NCBI RefSeq assembly: GCF_963676325.1
Contig: NZ_OY781099.1
Location: 2,418,001 to 2,482,000, forward strand
Direction of reading: 5' to 3'
DNA from: an uncultured Bacteroides sp.
GTDB lineage: Bacteria > Bacteroidota > Bacteroidia > Bacteroidales > Bacteroidaceae
DNA: 64,000 nucleotides
In this document: positions 27,692 to 35,891 of the stretch, piece by piece
How the letters are laid out: each line of letters opens with the position of its first letter
Position numbering within the stretch: position 1 is the first letter of the stretch
Notes under the pieces: generated by a model
Database searches by the model: none
The model's input: the letters and a program-made list of their open reading frames with translations, nothing else
What the model was told of the DNA's origin: nothing
Program-made: the position numbers and the translations under genes

Positions 27692-29104
27692 TTAATTCAC
27701 ATCAATAATCACTCTCCTATAAGACACAAGATTGAAGGCACCATCATCATGCACTTCGCAAACGAAATGGATCGATTTTCCCGCAGCATCCTGAGGAACA
27801 GCAATATTGATTGAAGAGGATTTATTATTGCTGATTGCTATATTAGATTTATAACTGCCTGCTTCTGGCTGCTGCCACCAAAGAAATGAAAGATTATCAC
27901 CCTCTAAGTCTGTTGACTTTGAAGCATTAAGGTGGATGGTCTTACCCGCCTTCACTTTTATATGAATTGGTGTAATACCCTTCATAGCATTGATAATGAC
28001 ATGCGGATTGGTGTTTCCTTTGCCTTCATGTGCCCACTGCATACGAGCTGCGAAATCGTTCAGTTCATCAGGATAGAAACGACGCTTATAGTTCTCGGTG
28101 ATTGTCTTTTGTGGCTCTTGCCAACTGTTCCATGCATAAGTGATGGAGTCGGGACTAATGCCATAAGCATGACAACCACCCCACCCTGCCTGAGTTGGAT
28201 CTTCAGGATCGGAAAGTCCGTTAGGCATTACATAGAGGAACGATGGTGTATCACCTTCCACTCCCCATTTATAATGAGGATAAATGCCGCCCATAGCACC
28301 ATGACCTTGGATGTACTGCTGATGCTTGTCCCAATACTTCTTTCCGAGGTCGCACTGCAGTTGCCATGTTCCTTCATCCCAAATGAACTTTAGGTCATTC
28401 TTGAATTCACGGCGCATCCACATGTGGGAACTGTAGGCGCGGTTCATGCGCATATCATATTTCATGTCCTGATCGGTAATTGTGTAAATACGGAACTTAT
28501 GGAGGAATGCTTTCAGTTGTTCTGGTGTGCGTGTCTGCTGTACTCGCCATATTGCTTGTGCAAGAGTGTTGCCACCTCCCCAAGTAGCAATCCATATTGG
28601 TCGGTCATCATCTTCATCAGCAAGTTTTATGAGAAAGTCGCTTCCCGGAGAATCATTGTCCTTGCCAATAACCTTGATGCCTGCACGATGACTTCCTGAC
28701 ATGATGCGACTGCGAATATACTCAACACTTGACCAATAGCCTAGCTGCTGTTTGCCATTCTCCTTATCGAGAGAAAGGAATGATGATTGCGATGAGCGCG
28801 CCTTCAAATTTTGAACATCCTTTGCATAAGCATCAGCCACTTGCGTGAGATTCTGCGCCCACTCTTCTGGATAAGGGTCACAATTCCAGCCAATGGTGGT
28901 CATGATAGCCTCAATCTCGAAGCGATCAGCATAAGCCAAGAGTCTTACCGCAGACTCCATATCATCAGGCTCAACATTACAATCTCCTATGTCGTTAAGA
29001 ACCACAAGGCGTGGTTTCAAATTTCCTTTCCATTGCCTGGCTTGCTGTGCCATAAGAGGCAAAAACAAAAAGGAAAGCATTGATAATACGATTCGTTTCT
29101 TCAT
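27692..29104 (-). CDS. Secreted DUF1593 protein (nucleoside-hydrolase-like/Sde0182 type)
   Basis: The 470-residue protein has a signal peptide ending near PLMAQQA. The DUF1593 core begins RLVVLNDIGDCNVEPDDMESAVRLL, whose acidic cluster resembles the calcium-binding site of nucleoside hydrolases. IWIATWGGGNTLAQAIW follows, and a C-terminal immunoglobulin-like domain closes the protein (roughly residues 370-470). The family occurs with carbohydrate-degrading systems and is associated with cellulose binding, but its reaction is not established. The gene is monocistronic. Confidence 0.85.
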   Translation of the reverse strand: MKKRIVLSMLSFLFLPLMAQQARQWKGNLKPRLVVLNDIGDCNVEPDDMESAVRLLAYADRFEIEAIMTTIGWNCDPYPEEWAQNLTQVADAYAKDVQNLKARSSQSSFLSLDKENGKQQLGYWSSVEYIRSRIMSGSHRAGIKVIGKDNDSPGSDFLIKLADEDDDRPIWIATWGGGNTLAQAIWRVQQTRTPEQLKAFLHKFRIYTITDQDMKYDMRMNRAYSSHMWMRREFKNDLKFIWDEGTWQLQCDLGKKYWDKHQQYIQGHGAMGGIYPHYKWGVEGDTPSFLYVMPNGLSDPEDPTQAGWGGCHAYGISPDSITYAWNSWQEPQKTITENYKRRFYPDELNDFAARMQWAHEGKGNTNPHVIINAMKGITPIHIKVKAGKTIHLNASKSTDLEGDNLSFLWWQQPEAGSYKSNIAISNNKSSSINIAVPQDAAGKSIHFVCEVHDDGAFNLVSYRRVIIDVN

Positions 29105-29147
29105 AATACAGTTTTAATTCTCTACAATGTAGTTGGGTTAAGTGCGG

Positions 29148-29155
29148 CAAAGATA
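29148..29155 (-). promoter_or_regulatory. Probable -7 box for the DUF1593 gene
   Basis: TATCTTTG (complement of 29148-29155) fits the Bacteroidetes -7 consensus and lies about 45 nt upstream of the ATG. No TTG was found at the proper distance. Confidence 0.5.
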
Positions 29156-29244
29156 AAACAATTGCATGATTATGAGATTGAATATAAGGGTTTTTCTATG
29201 GAAGATATGTAAGGAATAAAAATCCGTTGGATAATCTCCATTTT

Positions 29245-30222
29245 TTATGTAAACATTGCAATTATAGATATTATTCCAATAGTAAAAAAAAGAATAGTTA
29301 TCCCGTAAAGCCCATCCAAAAGAGGAGGATGAGGTTCAACTATGGGTTCTCTGTTAAATTTCCGAATAAAAAATAGTCTCACTGGCTTCTGTATGATTAA
29401 ATATAGAACAGGAAAATAAAATCCATAGTAGAGAAACGTATTCTCGTCTGATAAATACTCTCTAATAAAATGACCGTAAGCCAAATGTAAAAGTGCAATA
29501 ATGATGCTATAACTATAGTACTTGTCTATTCTAAGCATTTTATAATCCCAATCAAACCAAAGAGCTACAAAGAAAACAAGTAAATAAGTTGTAATTGAAC
29601 TAATATCATTATTTGGATATATAAATAGAGAAGAACTATTAATAGCAGCTATAATAATTACTAATGCAAGAATAATTCTAAACCTATTCCTCACACTTTT
29701 CTTCGATTTTTCATTTTTAATTTCAGCAATCTCCTGTTTAGTTAATGTTATTCTTTCTGGTTTCTGAAGTAATTTTGTGTCAATATCTGGAATGCTAAAT
29801 GTTTTGGATTCATAAACTCTTGACACCTTACCGTTAAAATCTATTTTATAAGTTTCATTATCTTCTGTTGTCACAAACACATTATCGTATTCTTTATCGT
29901 TGTCAGACACATAAACCAGAATCTTTTTATTCAATAGTTTTTGGGGATATATTTTTCCGTCACGTACTGTTGCATAGCCCTCAATACTAATATTATATTC
30001 AATTCCTTCCGGATAGCGTAGGTAATTTATCAGATAATTAAATTTCTCATTACTTAGTCTTTTGTCGACAACAATAAAATATTCTTCCTGTCCGAGTATG
30101 TATAGTTCTAACTTTATGTTACTCACTAAATCTTTTGAATAAAGCGCAATCCACTGTTGCAGTGCTTTTTTAATGTCGTTGCATAAACCACCTTTTATTA
30201 TTATAAAATTGTCAATATTCAC
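29245..30222 (-). CDS. Hypothetical membrane protein
   Basis: I do not recognise the family. The 325-residue product has a soluble N-terminal half (about 1-180) rich in charged and beta-forming residues, and a C-terminal half with about four or five hydrophobic helices (starting near FRIILALVIIIAAINSSSLF). A GTG at 30222 is the only plausible start, since an in-frame stop lies just upstream. A sensor or envelope role is possible but not supported by a motif. The neighbours 30290-31395 are also unrecognised. Confidence 0.6.
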   Translation of the reverse strand: MNIDNFIIIKGGLCNDIKKALQQWIALYSKDLVSNIKLELYILGQEEYFIVVDKRLSNEKFNYLINYLRYPEGIEYNISIEGYATVRDGKIYPQKLLNKKILVYVSDNDKEYDNVFVTTEDNETYKIDFNGKVSRVYESKTFSIPDIDTKLLQKPERITLTKQEIAEIKNEKSKKSVRNRFRIILALVIIIAAINSSSLFIYPNNDISSITTYLLVFFVALWFDWDYKMLRIDKYYSYSIIIALLHLAYGHFIREYLSDENTFLYYGFYFPVLYLIIQKPVRLFFIRKFNREPIVEPHPPLLDGLYGITILFFTIGIISIIAMFT

Positions 30223-30289
30223 TTCGTCTTCATTCTATTTATAAAATACCACCAAACAACCAAGACTAGCCGGTGTTATGCCTGCCTAT

Positions 30290-30841
30290 TTATTTCCTTC
30301 TAATCTTCCAAATTTCTCTTAAGCTTTGAATATGTTGCTTAGCATTGATTCTGGCTTCACTCTTTGAATATCCGTTAGATCTATAACTTTTAGCCACTTT
30401 TTTTTGAATCATTTCATTCCATATGGCTTTCATATTCATATCTGGCACTTCTACTAATATTGTATCCTCAGTTACTTGAGAAACTTTTTCTCCCATTTTT
30501 CCAGCTCTCAAATAAAGACCTTTCGACTGAATAATGCCATCAATAAATATGTAATTCTGTTCAATATTAATTCTAATTCCAAATTCAATATTCATTGGTT
30601 TAGAAAAAGTCATTTTGAATATTAAATCTTCTCTTTTAAAGAAATCCTGTGTCCAATTCATTACTACATCACCAGCATTTATGGAATCATGAGCTTTAAA
30701 CAAGTCAATAATATCTTGATTACCTTCAACATCAAGAACTAATGCAGGTATCAATCGACCTTCTCCAATATTCTCATGAGATATCATTCCCTTTTCTACA
30801 ATGGAAAAGGTTCTTATTTTTATTCTTTCTATTTTAATCAT
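30290..30841 (-). CDS. Hypothetical protein
   Basis: The 183-residue soluble protein has no motif I recognise. It starts MIKIERIKIRTFSIVEKGMI and ends in a basic helical segment (KSEARINAKQHIQSLREIWK). Its ATG overlaps the TGA of the upstream gene (ATGA at 30838-30841), so the two are translated together. A partner role for the membrane-anchored upstream protein is a reasonable inference. Confidence 0.6.
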   Translation of the reverse strand: MIKIERIKIRTFSIVEKGMISHENIGEGRLIPALVLDVEGNQDIIDLFKAHDSINAGDVVMNWTQDFFKREDLIFKMTFSKPMNIEFGIRINIEQNYIFIDGIIQSKGLYLRAGKMGEKVSQVTEDTILVEVPDMNMKAIWNEMIQKKVAKSYRSNGYSKSEARINAKQHIQSLREIWKIRRK

Positions 30842-31395
30842 TCAACATCTTTAATTAGAACTGACTCTATGGAAGATTTCTTGCCATTTAAATCTGTAAG
30901 TTTCAAATCATATTTTTCTATTCTATGGGTTTTATCAATCAAACTCGGCTGTTCAAAAATCAACCATTTTGTCGAGGTAGTATTTGCTTCAATCGCTATA
31001 TCTTCTGGAAATACTGTTAAACTTTTTGCTTTAAGGAAATTTTGTAATTCAGGCTTATGTTCAATTGTTATTCTATTTACACTGTCGTCTGCCCTAAGAT
31101 ATTCTATTTCTAAATCTGCTTTCAAAGTATTTCTAAATTTAGATTTATTTCTTATTGTCAAGTGAAATAAAAGTAGCCGTTTTACATTTTCTCCATTTGT
31201 TGGAATAAATCCAAAACCCTCATTATAATATAAATTAAAATTTGATTGATTTTCATTATATTGTCTTTTAGATAGCCTAAGTGCGCCTCTTGCAGTTATA
31301 TAACTCATAAAGGCAATTAATGCGGATACAATCGCTGCTATCGCAGCGATTATCGCGATTTTGGAATCAGTACTTAAATTATCTATTTTGAGCAT
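30838..31395 (-). CDS. Hypothetical membrane-anchored protein
   Basis: The 185-residue product has one N-terminal membrane helix (about residues 12-32, IAIIAAIAAIVSALIAFMSYI) preceded by a short polar tail. A predicted beta-rich soluble domain follows (LLLFHLTIRNKSKFRNTL, TSTKWLIFEQPSLID). This layout is common in small unknown phage-island or plasmid genes. It is the first gene of a coupled pair with 30290-30841. No function can be assigned. Confidence 0.6.
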   Translation of the reverse strand: MLKIDNLSTDSKIAIIAAIAAIVSALIAFMSYITARGALRLSKRQYNENQSNFNLYYNEGFGFIPTNGENVKRLLLFHLTIRNKSKFRNTLKADLEIEYLRADDSVNRITIEHKPELQNFLKAKSLTVFPEDIAIEANTTSTKWLIFEQPSLIDKTHRIEKYDLKLTDLNGKKSSIESVLIKDVE

Positions 31396-31714
31396 ATTTC
31401 TTTTTTATACAAGTGAGACATAATATCTATATAGCCACCATAAATACACAGTAAACATGTCAATTTAGGTGGCTTACCATATATTCTTATACGGTTATTT
31501 TTAAAAGTTACAAACTTAAACATAATTTTCACAAATTATCAATAATACTGACTATTTTTTATAAACATGTTTCTGTTATTTGTTTGCATATTGCAGTAAA
31601 TTTTAAACTATAATATCTCAGTAGCTCTTGAATTTAACGAAAATCAGTATCGTCTTTCAATTAATAAATGGCATACGAATGTCGCAACCAAGCCCTAAAA
31701 AATCGTTTTTTTTC
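31396..31714. other. Intergenic region left of the VapE-HU element
   Basis: The 319 bp are very A+T-rich. I see no gene. A short 7-bp inverted repeat (AGCCACC...GGTGGCT, near 31435-31480) may be incidental. The region ends at the outer boundary of the left inverted repeat. Confidence 0.5.
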
Positions 31715-31823
31715 AAAATTGATCTAGCAATCTAGCACTACCCACATAACCATCTATAAATAAACAAAATATCACCGCTAGATCAATTGAATTTGATCTA
31801 GCGGTGATCTAGCGATCTAGCAC
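31715..31823 (+). repeat. 109-bp inverted repeat, left copy
   Basis: Aligned without gaps to the reverse complement of 34586-34694, 89 of 109 positions are identical. It contains six copies of the octamer GATCTAGC or its complement (starts at 31721, 31777, 31795, 31806 and 31814, plus a 7-base version at 31730) and a 16-bp hairpin (31771-31786 with 31793-31808). It lies just beyond the VapE stop codon, so the hairpin may also end that transcript. Confidence 0.9.
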
Positions 31824-31832
31824 TTTAGTCGC

Positions 31833-33914
31833 TTATTTAATCTCTACTACCTGGTACACTATTCCCCGGTGTGCAAGGCGATTGCCGAATTTATTCTTCA
31901 GTGTTCGTCCAAAAACCTTAGCGGCGTTGCTCGTATATTTAAATCCGGGATCGCGTTGCTGTATTCGTTTCAGTATCTCACCACAAGTCAGTTCCTCGGC
32001 TGGTTCATCGCCTACTGGGGAACGGAAATAGATATCGGCAACTTCCTCTTCGGGCATCACTTGCTGAAAGCGGCGATTGCTTTTGGTGATGTACGCCTCT
32101 TCTTCGTGAGTAAACCAGTAACGTTCTTCGTTGCGAAGGGCCTCAACGGCTTGGGCGTAGAGTTGTTTGTAGTCAATGGGCGATTTATAATCAATCACTC
32201 CCAATATAGCAATGCAGATATAACGACGACTTCCGGTTGGGTCGTTCAGTAAATCGAAGTTATTGCTTGTGGCTATAAATGTGGCATACCTGCGCATCTG
32301 CTGGGTGACACTGGCGTGGGGCAAACGGGCCTGAACAACTGCTTTTTGGAGAATATGCTTCACAAATCCTTGATAAGAGGGACTAATGGAGTCGAACTCG
32401 TCCATATTAATCAGCGCAAAGCGGGTTAATGCCAGCTGAACATCACTGCGTTTGCTGAAGTCGATGCTGTCTGTGTAGTATTCACGTAGCTCCGGTGGCA
32501 GAAGGTTCATGCAATAAGTGGACTTTCCAGAACCCTGATCGCCCACTAGCAGCGGCAATGTGCTGTTTGCATGGTTGCGGTCAAGTTGTTGCCAATGGGC
32601 TACCATTGAGAGAAACCAGATGTAAAACAGGTCTCTCCATTGCGGATTGTCGCACGGCACCCTATCCGCCAGTTCACGAATACGGTCTTTCCCGTCCCAT
32701 TTTCCTACGTTGAGAAGATAATCTTCAACAGGATCAAAAGAGGGCACGCGGTTTGATTCCACATAACGCTTGATGTCAACATCCCATGACGAAAGTCCTT
32801 CTGCCAATGCATCGAGACAAATCGTGTTGAGCGCTTGTTTATTGACAGGACGAAAATCGAAATAGAAAGATTTCAGTTCCCTGTATTCCACCAACCCTTT
32901 CAACATGTTTCTTCTGAGCTGGTAGCGTCGTTTCATAAACTCTTCCATCTGTGCCACCAGTGTCATGGAAGACGGGATACAAGGTTTATCACCAAATTTA
33001 TTTGAGAGGGAATAGATATTGCGGAAGTTTGTACGCACTTCAAGCTCGTACTTATTCAGGTCATTATACATCAATGTCCACTTTACTGCATCTTCTTCCG
33101 GAATGCCCGAACGATAGCAGTTTTCCGCCAGTTTAATAAGAAACGGAAGCACCTCGCCACTCTCCCAGTCTACTTTGCCCACCGTGTCGATTGCATTCCA
33201 CATGGACGTATTGAACAAGGTAGAGATGGCATGATTCCGTTCGTATCCCGGCAACAAGCGTTGCAACGGATCACTAATCGCCTGGCGTTCTTCCTCAAAA
33301 GTGGGCTCGACAGGCATACGTACCGGCTGTTCTATACGAATAGGTGCGGCATCCGGATTATGGTACAACGAAGGATCAAAACTCATGCAGCATCCATGTT
33401 CCAGCAAAGGTTCTTTAAGCTCTATTTCGCGTTTCAGCTGAGGCTGATACCATTTCACCGCTTCACGATAAGCCTGTGCGTGAAACATTTCAGCGTGTTT
33501 GCGGTTCTGAGGTAATGAACTGTCGGGCAATGTGAAAGGAACTACTATCTTCACACTTCTGTCGCTGGAGCCAATAAAGGCCAGTAGAGTTTGCGGCAGA
33601 CGGGATGCAATTTCGCGTATCTGCGCCGCTTCATTATTATTAGCCAGATTATTTACCTCAATGGTTACACAACCATTATATGACGACATAATCTGCTGAC
33701 TTCCATCCTTACGGAAGGCTCCTCCAAAGACCAGTCGGGGAAGTTTCTTCACCTCCGGAAAATTCTGACCGGGCGTTGCATACTGAAGTACTTGTCTCAG
33801 GTTAGATACCGGTCGGCTGCCGATTTCGGTTCTCATTGCTTCTACAGCAGTTTCTAGTTCAAGGGTACGTTGTGTTTGTGTTTTACCGTCGTTACGGTAC
33901 TGTGTTATCTTCAT
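31833..33914 (-). CDS. VapE/VirE-type primase-helicase protein
   Basis: The 693-residue protein has an N-terminal VirE_N (BT4734-like) domain, a central linker of the PriCT type, and a VapE P-loop ATPase with Walker A GDQGSGKST (458-466), Walker B INMDEFD (502-508), a sensor Asn pair (TSNN, 549-552) and the arginine motif GSRRY (561-565). A DUF3874-like tail follows (about 600-693). Such proteins replace replication helicases in mobile islands. It lies 21 nt after the HU-like gene and inside the 109-bp inverted repeats. Confidence 0.9.
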   Translation of the reverse strand: MKITQYRNDGKTQTQRTLELETAVEAMRTEIGSRPVSNLRQVLQYATPGQNFPEVKKLPRLVFGGAFRKDGSQQIMSSYNGCVTIEVNNLANNNEAAQIREIASRLPQTLLAFIGSSDRSVKIVVPFTLPDSSLPQNRKHAEMFHAQAYREAVKWYQPQLKREIELKEPLLEHGCCMSFDPSLYHNPDAAPIRIEQPVRMPVEPTFEEERQAISDPLQRLLPGYERNHAISTLFNTSMWNAIDTVGKVDWESGEVLPFLIKLAENCYRSGIPEEDAVKWTLMYNDLNKYELEVRTNFRNIYSLSNKFGDKPCIPSSMTLVAQMEEFMKRRYQLRRNMLKGLVEYRELKSFYFDFRPVNKQALNTICLDALAEGLSSWDVDIKRYVESNRVPSFDPVEDYLLNVGKWDGKDRIRELADRVPCDNPQWRDLFYIWFLSMVAHWQQLDRNHANSTLPLLVGDQGSGKSTYCMNLLPPELREYYTDSIDFSKRSDVQLALTRFALINMDEFDSISPSYQGFVKHILQKAVVQARLPHASVTQQMRRYATFIATSNNFDLLNDPTGSRRYICIAILGVIDYKSPIDYKQLYAQAVEALRNEERYWFTHEEEAYITKSNRRFQQVMPEEEVADIYFRSPVGDEPAEELTCGEILKRIQQRDPGFKYTSNAAKVFGRTLKNKFGNRLAHRGIVYQVVEIK

Positions 33915-33935
33915 AATTTCAGTTAAGGTAATTAT

Positions 33936-34334
33936 TTACTTTTTTGTAGCTTCTCTGTAAGTGCGCTGAAACTTTATCAAAGGAAGTGCACTGCGCATTT
34001 CTTTGTCGGCCTTGAAACAAACACGCTGTGCCGTTACTTTTGACGGTGTGCATTCATCGGGTGTTTCAAAGCCTTCACTTCCTGCTGATATGGAAAACAG
34101 ACCGATATTTTTCAGATGAACCGTGTTTCCTTTCATCAGATAGGTCTGCATCACATCTCCCAATGCAATAACAGCCGCATGCACATCCGATTCATGAAGT
34201 GAACAACGCCCGCTGATATCCTTTGCCAGCTCATCCACCCCTATCTGTCCGGAACTAACCGGAACACCGTGGTAACGCACCTTTTCTTCTCCCCCGCTCT
34301 TATCTACTTTTTGACGAACAACATATAAAGCCAT
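33936..34334 (-). CDS. HU-like DNA-binding protein (HU-HIG type)
   Basis: The 132-residue protein is of the extended Bacteroidales HU class: GVDELAKDISGRCSLHESDVHAAVIALGD forms the helical dimerisation part and KGNTVHLKNIGLFSIS the start of the DNA-binding arms, followed by a longer C-terminal tail than in normal HU. It is the first gene of a two-gene operon with VapE. Its promoter (34476-34506) and leader hairpins (34375-34457) lie within the element. It may bend DNA at the repeats, which is inference. Confidence 0.88.
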   Translation of the reverse strand: MALYVVRQKVDKSGGEEKVRYHGVPVSSGQIGVDELAKDISGRCSLHESDVHAAVIALGDVMQTYLMKGNTVHLKNIGLFSISAGSEGFETPDECTPSKVTAQRVCFKADKEMRSALPLIKFQRTYREATKK

Positions 34335-34374
34335 ACTTATTTGTTTATTTTATTTATAACCAGTTTATTTCTCG

Positions 34375-34457
34375 TACACCCGGGTGTAGCCGCCCCTTAC
34401 ACCCGGATCTAAAAACAGACTCCACCCGGGTGTACAGGCGATATACACCCGGATGGA
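34375..34457 (-). repeat. Four 23-bp-phased palindromic units in the HU leader (two identical hairpins)
   Basis: Units start at 34375, 34398, 34421 and 34444, exactly 23 bp apart: TACACCCGGGTGTA (a perfect palindrome) and three close variants. In minus-strand RNA they pair as two identical hairpins, each with a 9-bp stem CCGGGTGTA/TACACCCGG and a 9-nt loop (34380-34406 and 34426-34452). The array lies between the predicted transcription start and the HU start codon, so it would be transcribed as a structured leader. It could equally be a DNA-level operator or iteron array. Confidence 0.85.
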
Positions 34458-34475
34458 GACTCATTTTTATTTCTA

Positions 34476-34506
34476 CAAATATAACAAATAATTATGTAAA
34501 ATCCAA
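34476..34506 (-). promoter_or_regulatory. Promoter of the HU-VapE operon
   Basis: On the minus strand TTG (complement of 34504-34506), a 20-bp spacer and TATATTTG (complement of 34476-34483) match the Bacteroidetes consensus. Transcription would start near 34469, upstream of the two hairpins. It is inside the inverted-repeat pair, so the unit carries its own promoter. Confidence 0.75.
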
Positions 34507-34585
34507 ATATTCAGAAGGGTATCTACGAGCTAAAAAGGACTTATTTTGTAACAAAAGAAGATTGCAAAAGTAACTATAATAGCAG

Positions 34586-34694
34586 GTGCTAGATCGCTAG
34601 ATCAGTGCTAGATCAAACTTGATTGATCTAGCGGCGCTATACTACTTATTTATAACAAGTTAAGTAGTAAGTGCTAGATCGCTAGATCAATTTT
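34586..34694 (-). repeat. 109-bp inverted repeat, right copy
   Basis: This is the inverted partner of 31715-31823. Six perfect copies of GCTAGATC or its complement start at 34588, 34596, 34607, 34625, 34673 and 34681. The hairpin 34607-34616 with 34623-34632 has the same 10-bp core stem and 6-nt loop as the left copy. The outer flank is T-rich and has no gene until 34763. Confidence 0.9.
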
Positions 34695-34762
34695 GCATTT
34701 TTATTTTTTATGAGAAAGAGGAGTTTTTATATGCATTTGCTCTTTATTAGATATAAGAGAAT

Positions 34763-35152
34763 TTATTCTCCCATATCTTTCAAATGCAACTCCAATGCTT
34801 TGACAGAGATATAAATCTCATATATAGATATAGTGAGCGAGATAATCAGCAGTACCAGTGCCAGACCGAAAATGTAGACTGACACAAGGTGTAATTCTAT
34901 ATACATAAAGAACATACTAATCACGCAAAGCAGCAAACTCCCGATACCAGTTTCCTGCATGGCACGCGTCAGGTAAAGTCTCTTCCTCAGGTTAGCAATC
35001 TGTGCAGCTTTTACCGAGGAGGGATTTGCTACATATTGCTCTTTTAAAGTACGCACCAGTTGGGCATACGATAAAAATCGGTTAGTATACGCCAGCATTA
35101 TCAACGATATAGCCGAGAACAGTAAAGCCGGAGTGGTTAAATCTATTTCCAT
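34763..35152 (-). CDS. DUF2721 family membrane protein
   Basis: The 129-residue protein has three membrane helices: one at the N-terminus (TPALLFSAISLIMLAYTNRF) and a close pair in the second half (GSLLLCVISMFFMYIEL, then VYIFGLALVLLIISLTI). A basic loop between them contains LRKRLYLTRAM. This matches the DUF2721 pattern, a family of unknown function. It has no obvious operon partner and sits next to the right end of the VapE-HU element. Confidence 0.8.
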   Translation of the reverse strand: MEIDLTTPALLFSAISLIMLAYTNRFLSYAQLVRTLKEQYVANPSSVKAAQIANLRKRLYLTRAMQETGIGSLLLCVISMFFMYIELHLVSVYIFGLALVLLIISLTISIYEIYISVKALELHLKDMGE

Positions 35153-35265
35153 AATTATTCTGTTATTAAGTTACGCGAGTTCGATATAACAACACTCAAT
35201 AAAACAAAGAAAGTCGCATTTATAACTTGAATTTAAGAGAGAGTAAAAATAGTAAAAAAACGAAA

Positions 35266-35886
35266 TCAATTTATCAGTTCTTGAATCTTTTTATCTAATT
35301 CATCAAAAGGTGCATATCCTTGCTCTAACTGAGTAAAGACTCCGTCTTTTTCAAATAATAAAGTGGGATATGCCTGAGCATACTCAGCAGCTTTCAGAAA
35401 AGAGTCTTGCGTTGCCCTCTTTATTTGTTCTGAATTAAATAACTGAGAGAAGAGCTTCACATCAATATTTAGCTGCTCGCAGATTGAATAATATGTTTCT
35501 TCCAGATTCAGGTCTTTGCCATGACAATATCTGGATTGCTGTACTTTCACGGCAAACGGTATAACAAGTCCGGGCTTAATCTCTTTCACCGCTATAATTG
35601 CCCTTGACGGAATTTCACTATCCAGTATCACATCATTGTTTTTAACAAAATCAAAATAGGCCTCTCCAAACTTGACTCCCGTTTTTTGTTCAATGGCAAG
35701 ATCATGTTTCAGAAAATAGTCTGCCATAGATTGAATTTGCTTTTTCTTATTACTGCCAGTCCACATACCTGCAGGGAATACCTCAAAAACAATTTTGCTG
35801 CTATATTTATCAAATAACTTTAATGTATTATCCGAATTTCCAAAGCACCATCCACAGAGTGGATCCATTACATAAATTAGTTTCAT
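35266..35886 (-). CDS. DsbA family (FrnE-like) thioredoxin-fold protein
   Basis: The 206-residue protein starts MKLIYVMDPLCGWCFGNSD with the redox pair Cys11-Gly-Trp-Cys14 at the end of the first strand. A helical insertion and the C-terminal thioredoxin half (EYAQAYPTLLFEKDGVF) follow. There is no signal peptide, so it should act in the cytoplasm like FrnE-type disulfide isomerases. It is the last gene of an operon with the NTF2-like gene (5 nt) and the MBL-fold gene. Confidence 0.88.
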   Translation of the reverse strand: MKLIYVMDPLCGWCFGNSDNTLKLFDKYSSKIVFEVFPAGMWTGSNKKKQIQSMADYFLKHDLAIEQKTGVKFGEAYFDFVKNNDVILDSEIPSRAIIAVKEIKPGLVIPFAVKVQQSRYCHGKDLNLEETYYSICEQLNIDVKLFSQLFNSEQIKRATQDSFLKAAEYAQAYPTLLFEKDGVFTQLEQGYAPFDELDKKIQELIN

Positions 35887-35891
35887 TACTT

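Larger units (their letters stand above)
31715..34694. mobile_element. Candidate inverted-repeat-bounded VapE-HU element
   Basis: A 2,980-bp unit is bounded by 109-bp imperfect inverted repeats. It contains only the VapE-like gene, the HU-like gene and the hairpin-rich leader of the latter. The coding part appears visibly more GC-rich than the A+T-rich DNA on both sides. VapE-type helicase/primase proteins belong to satellite and plasmid-like elements. There is no transposase or integrase and I see no target-site duplication, so mobility is an inference and may depend on other elements. Confidence 0.4.

Noticed and set aside
34375..34457. Short CRISPR array or riboswitch
   Set aside because: Units are too short for CRISPR, and the two simple hairpins do not resemble a riboswitch class I know; an operator or leader structure fits better.
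29245..34694. Toxin-antitoxin or defence system in the unrecognised genes
   Set aside because: No known toxin, nuclease, reverse transcriptase or defence domain was visible; membrane helices and gene coupling alone are not enough.
31699..34712. Target-site duplication around the inverted repeats
   Set aside because: Both outer flanks are T-rich, but no matching direct repeat of useful length was found next to 31715 and 34694.
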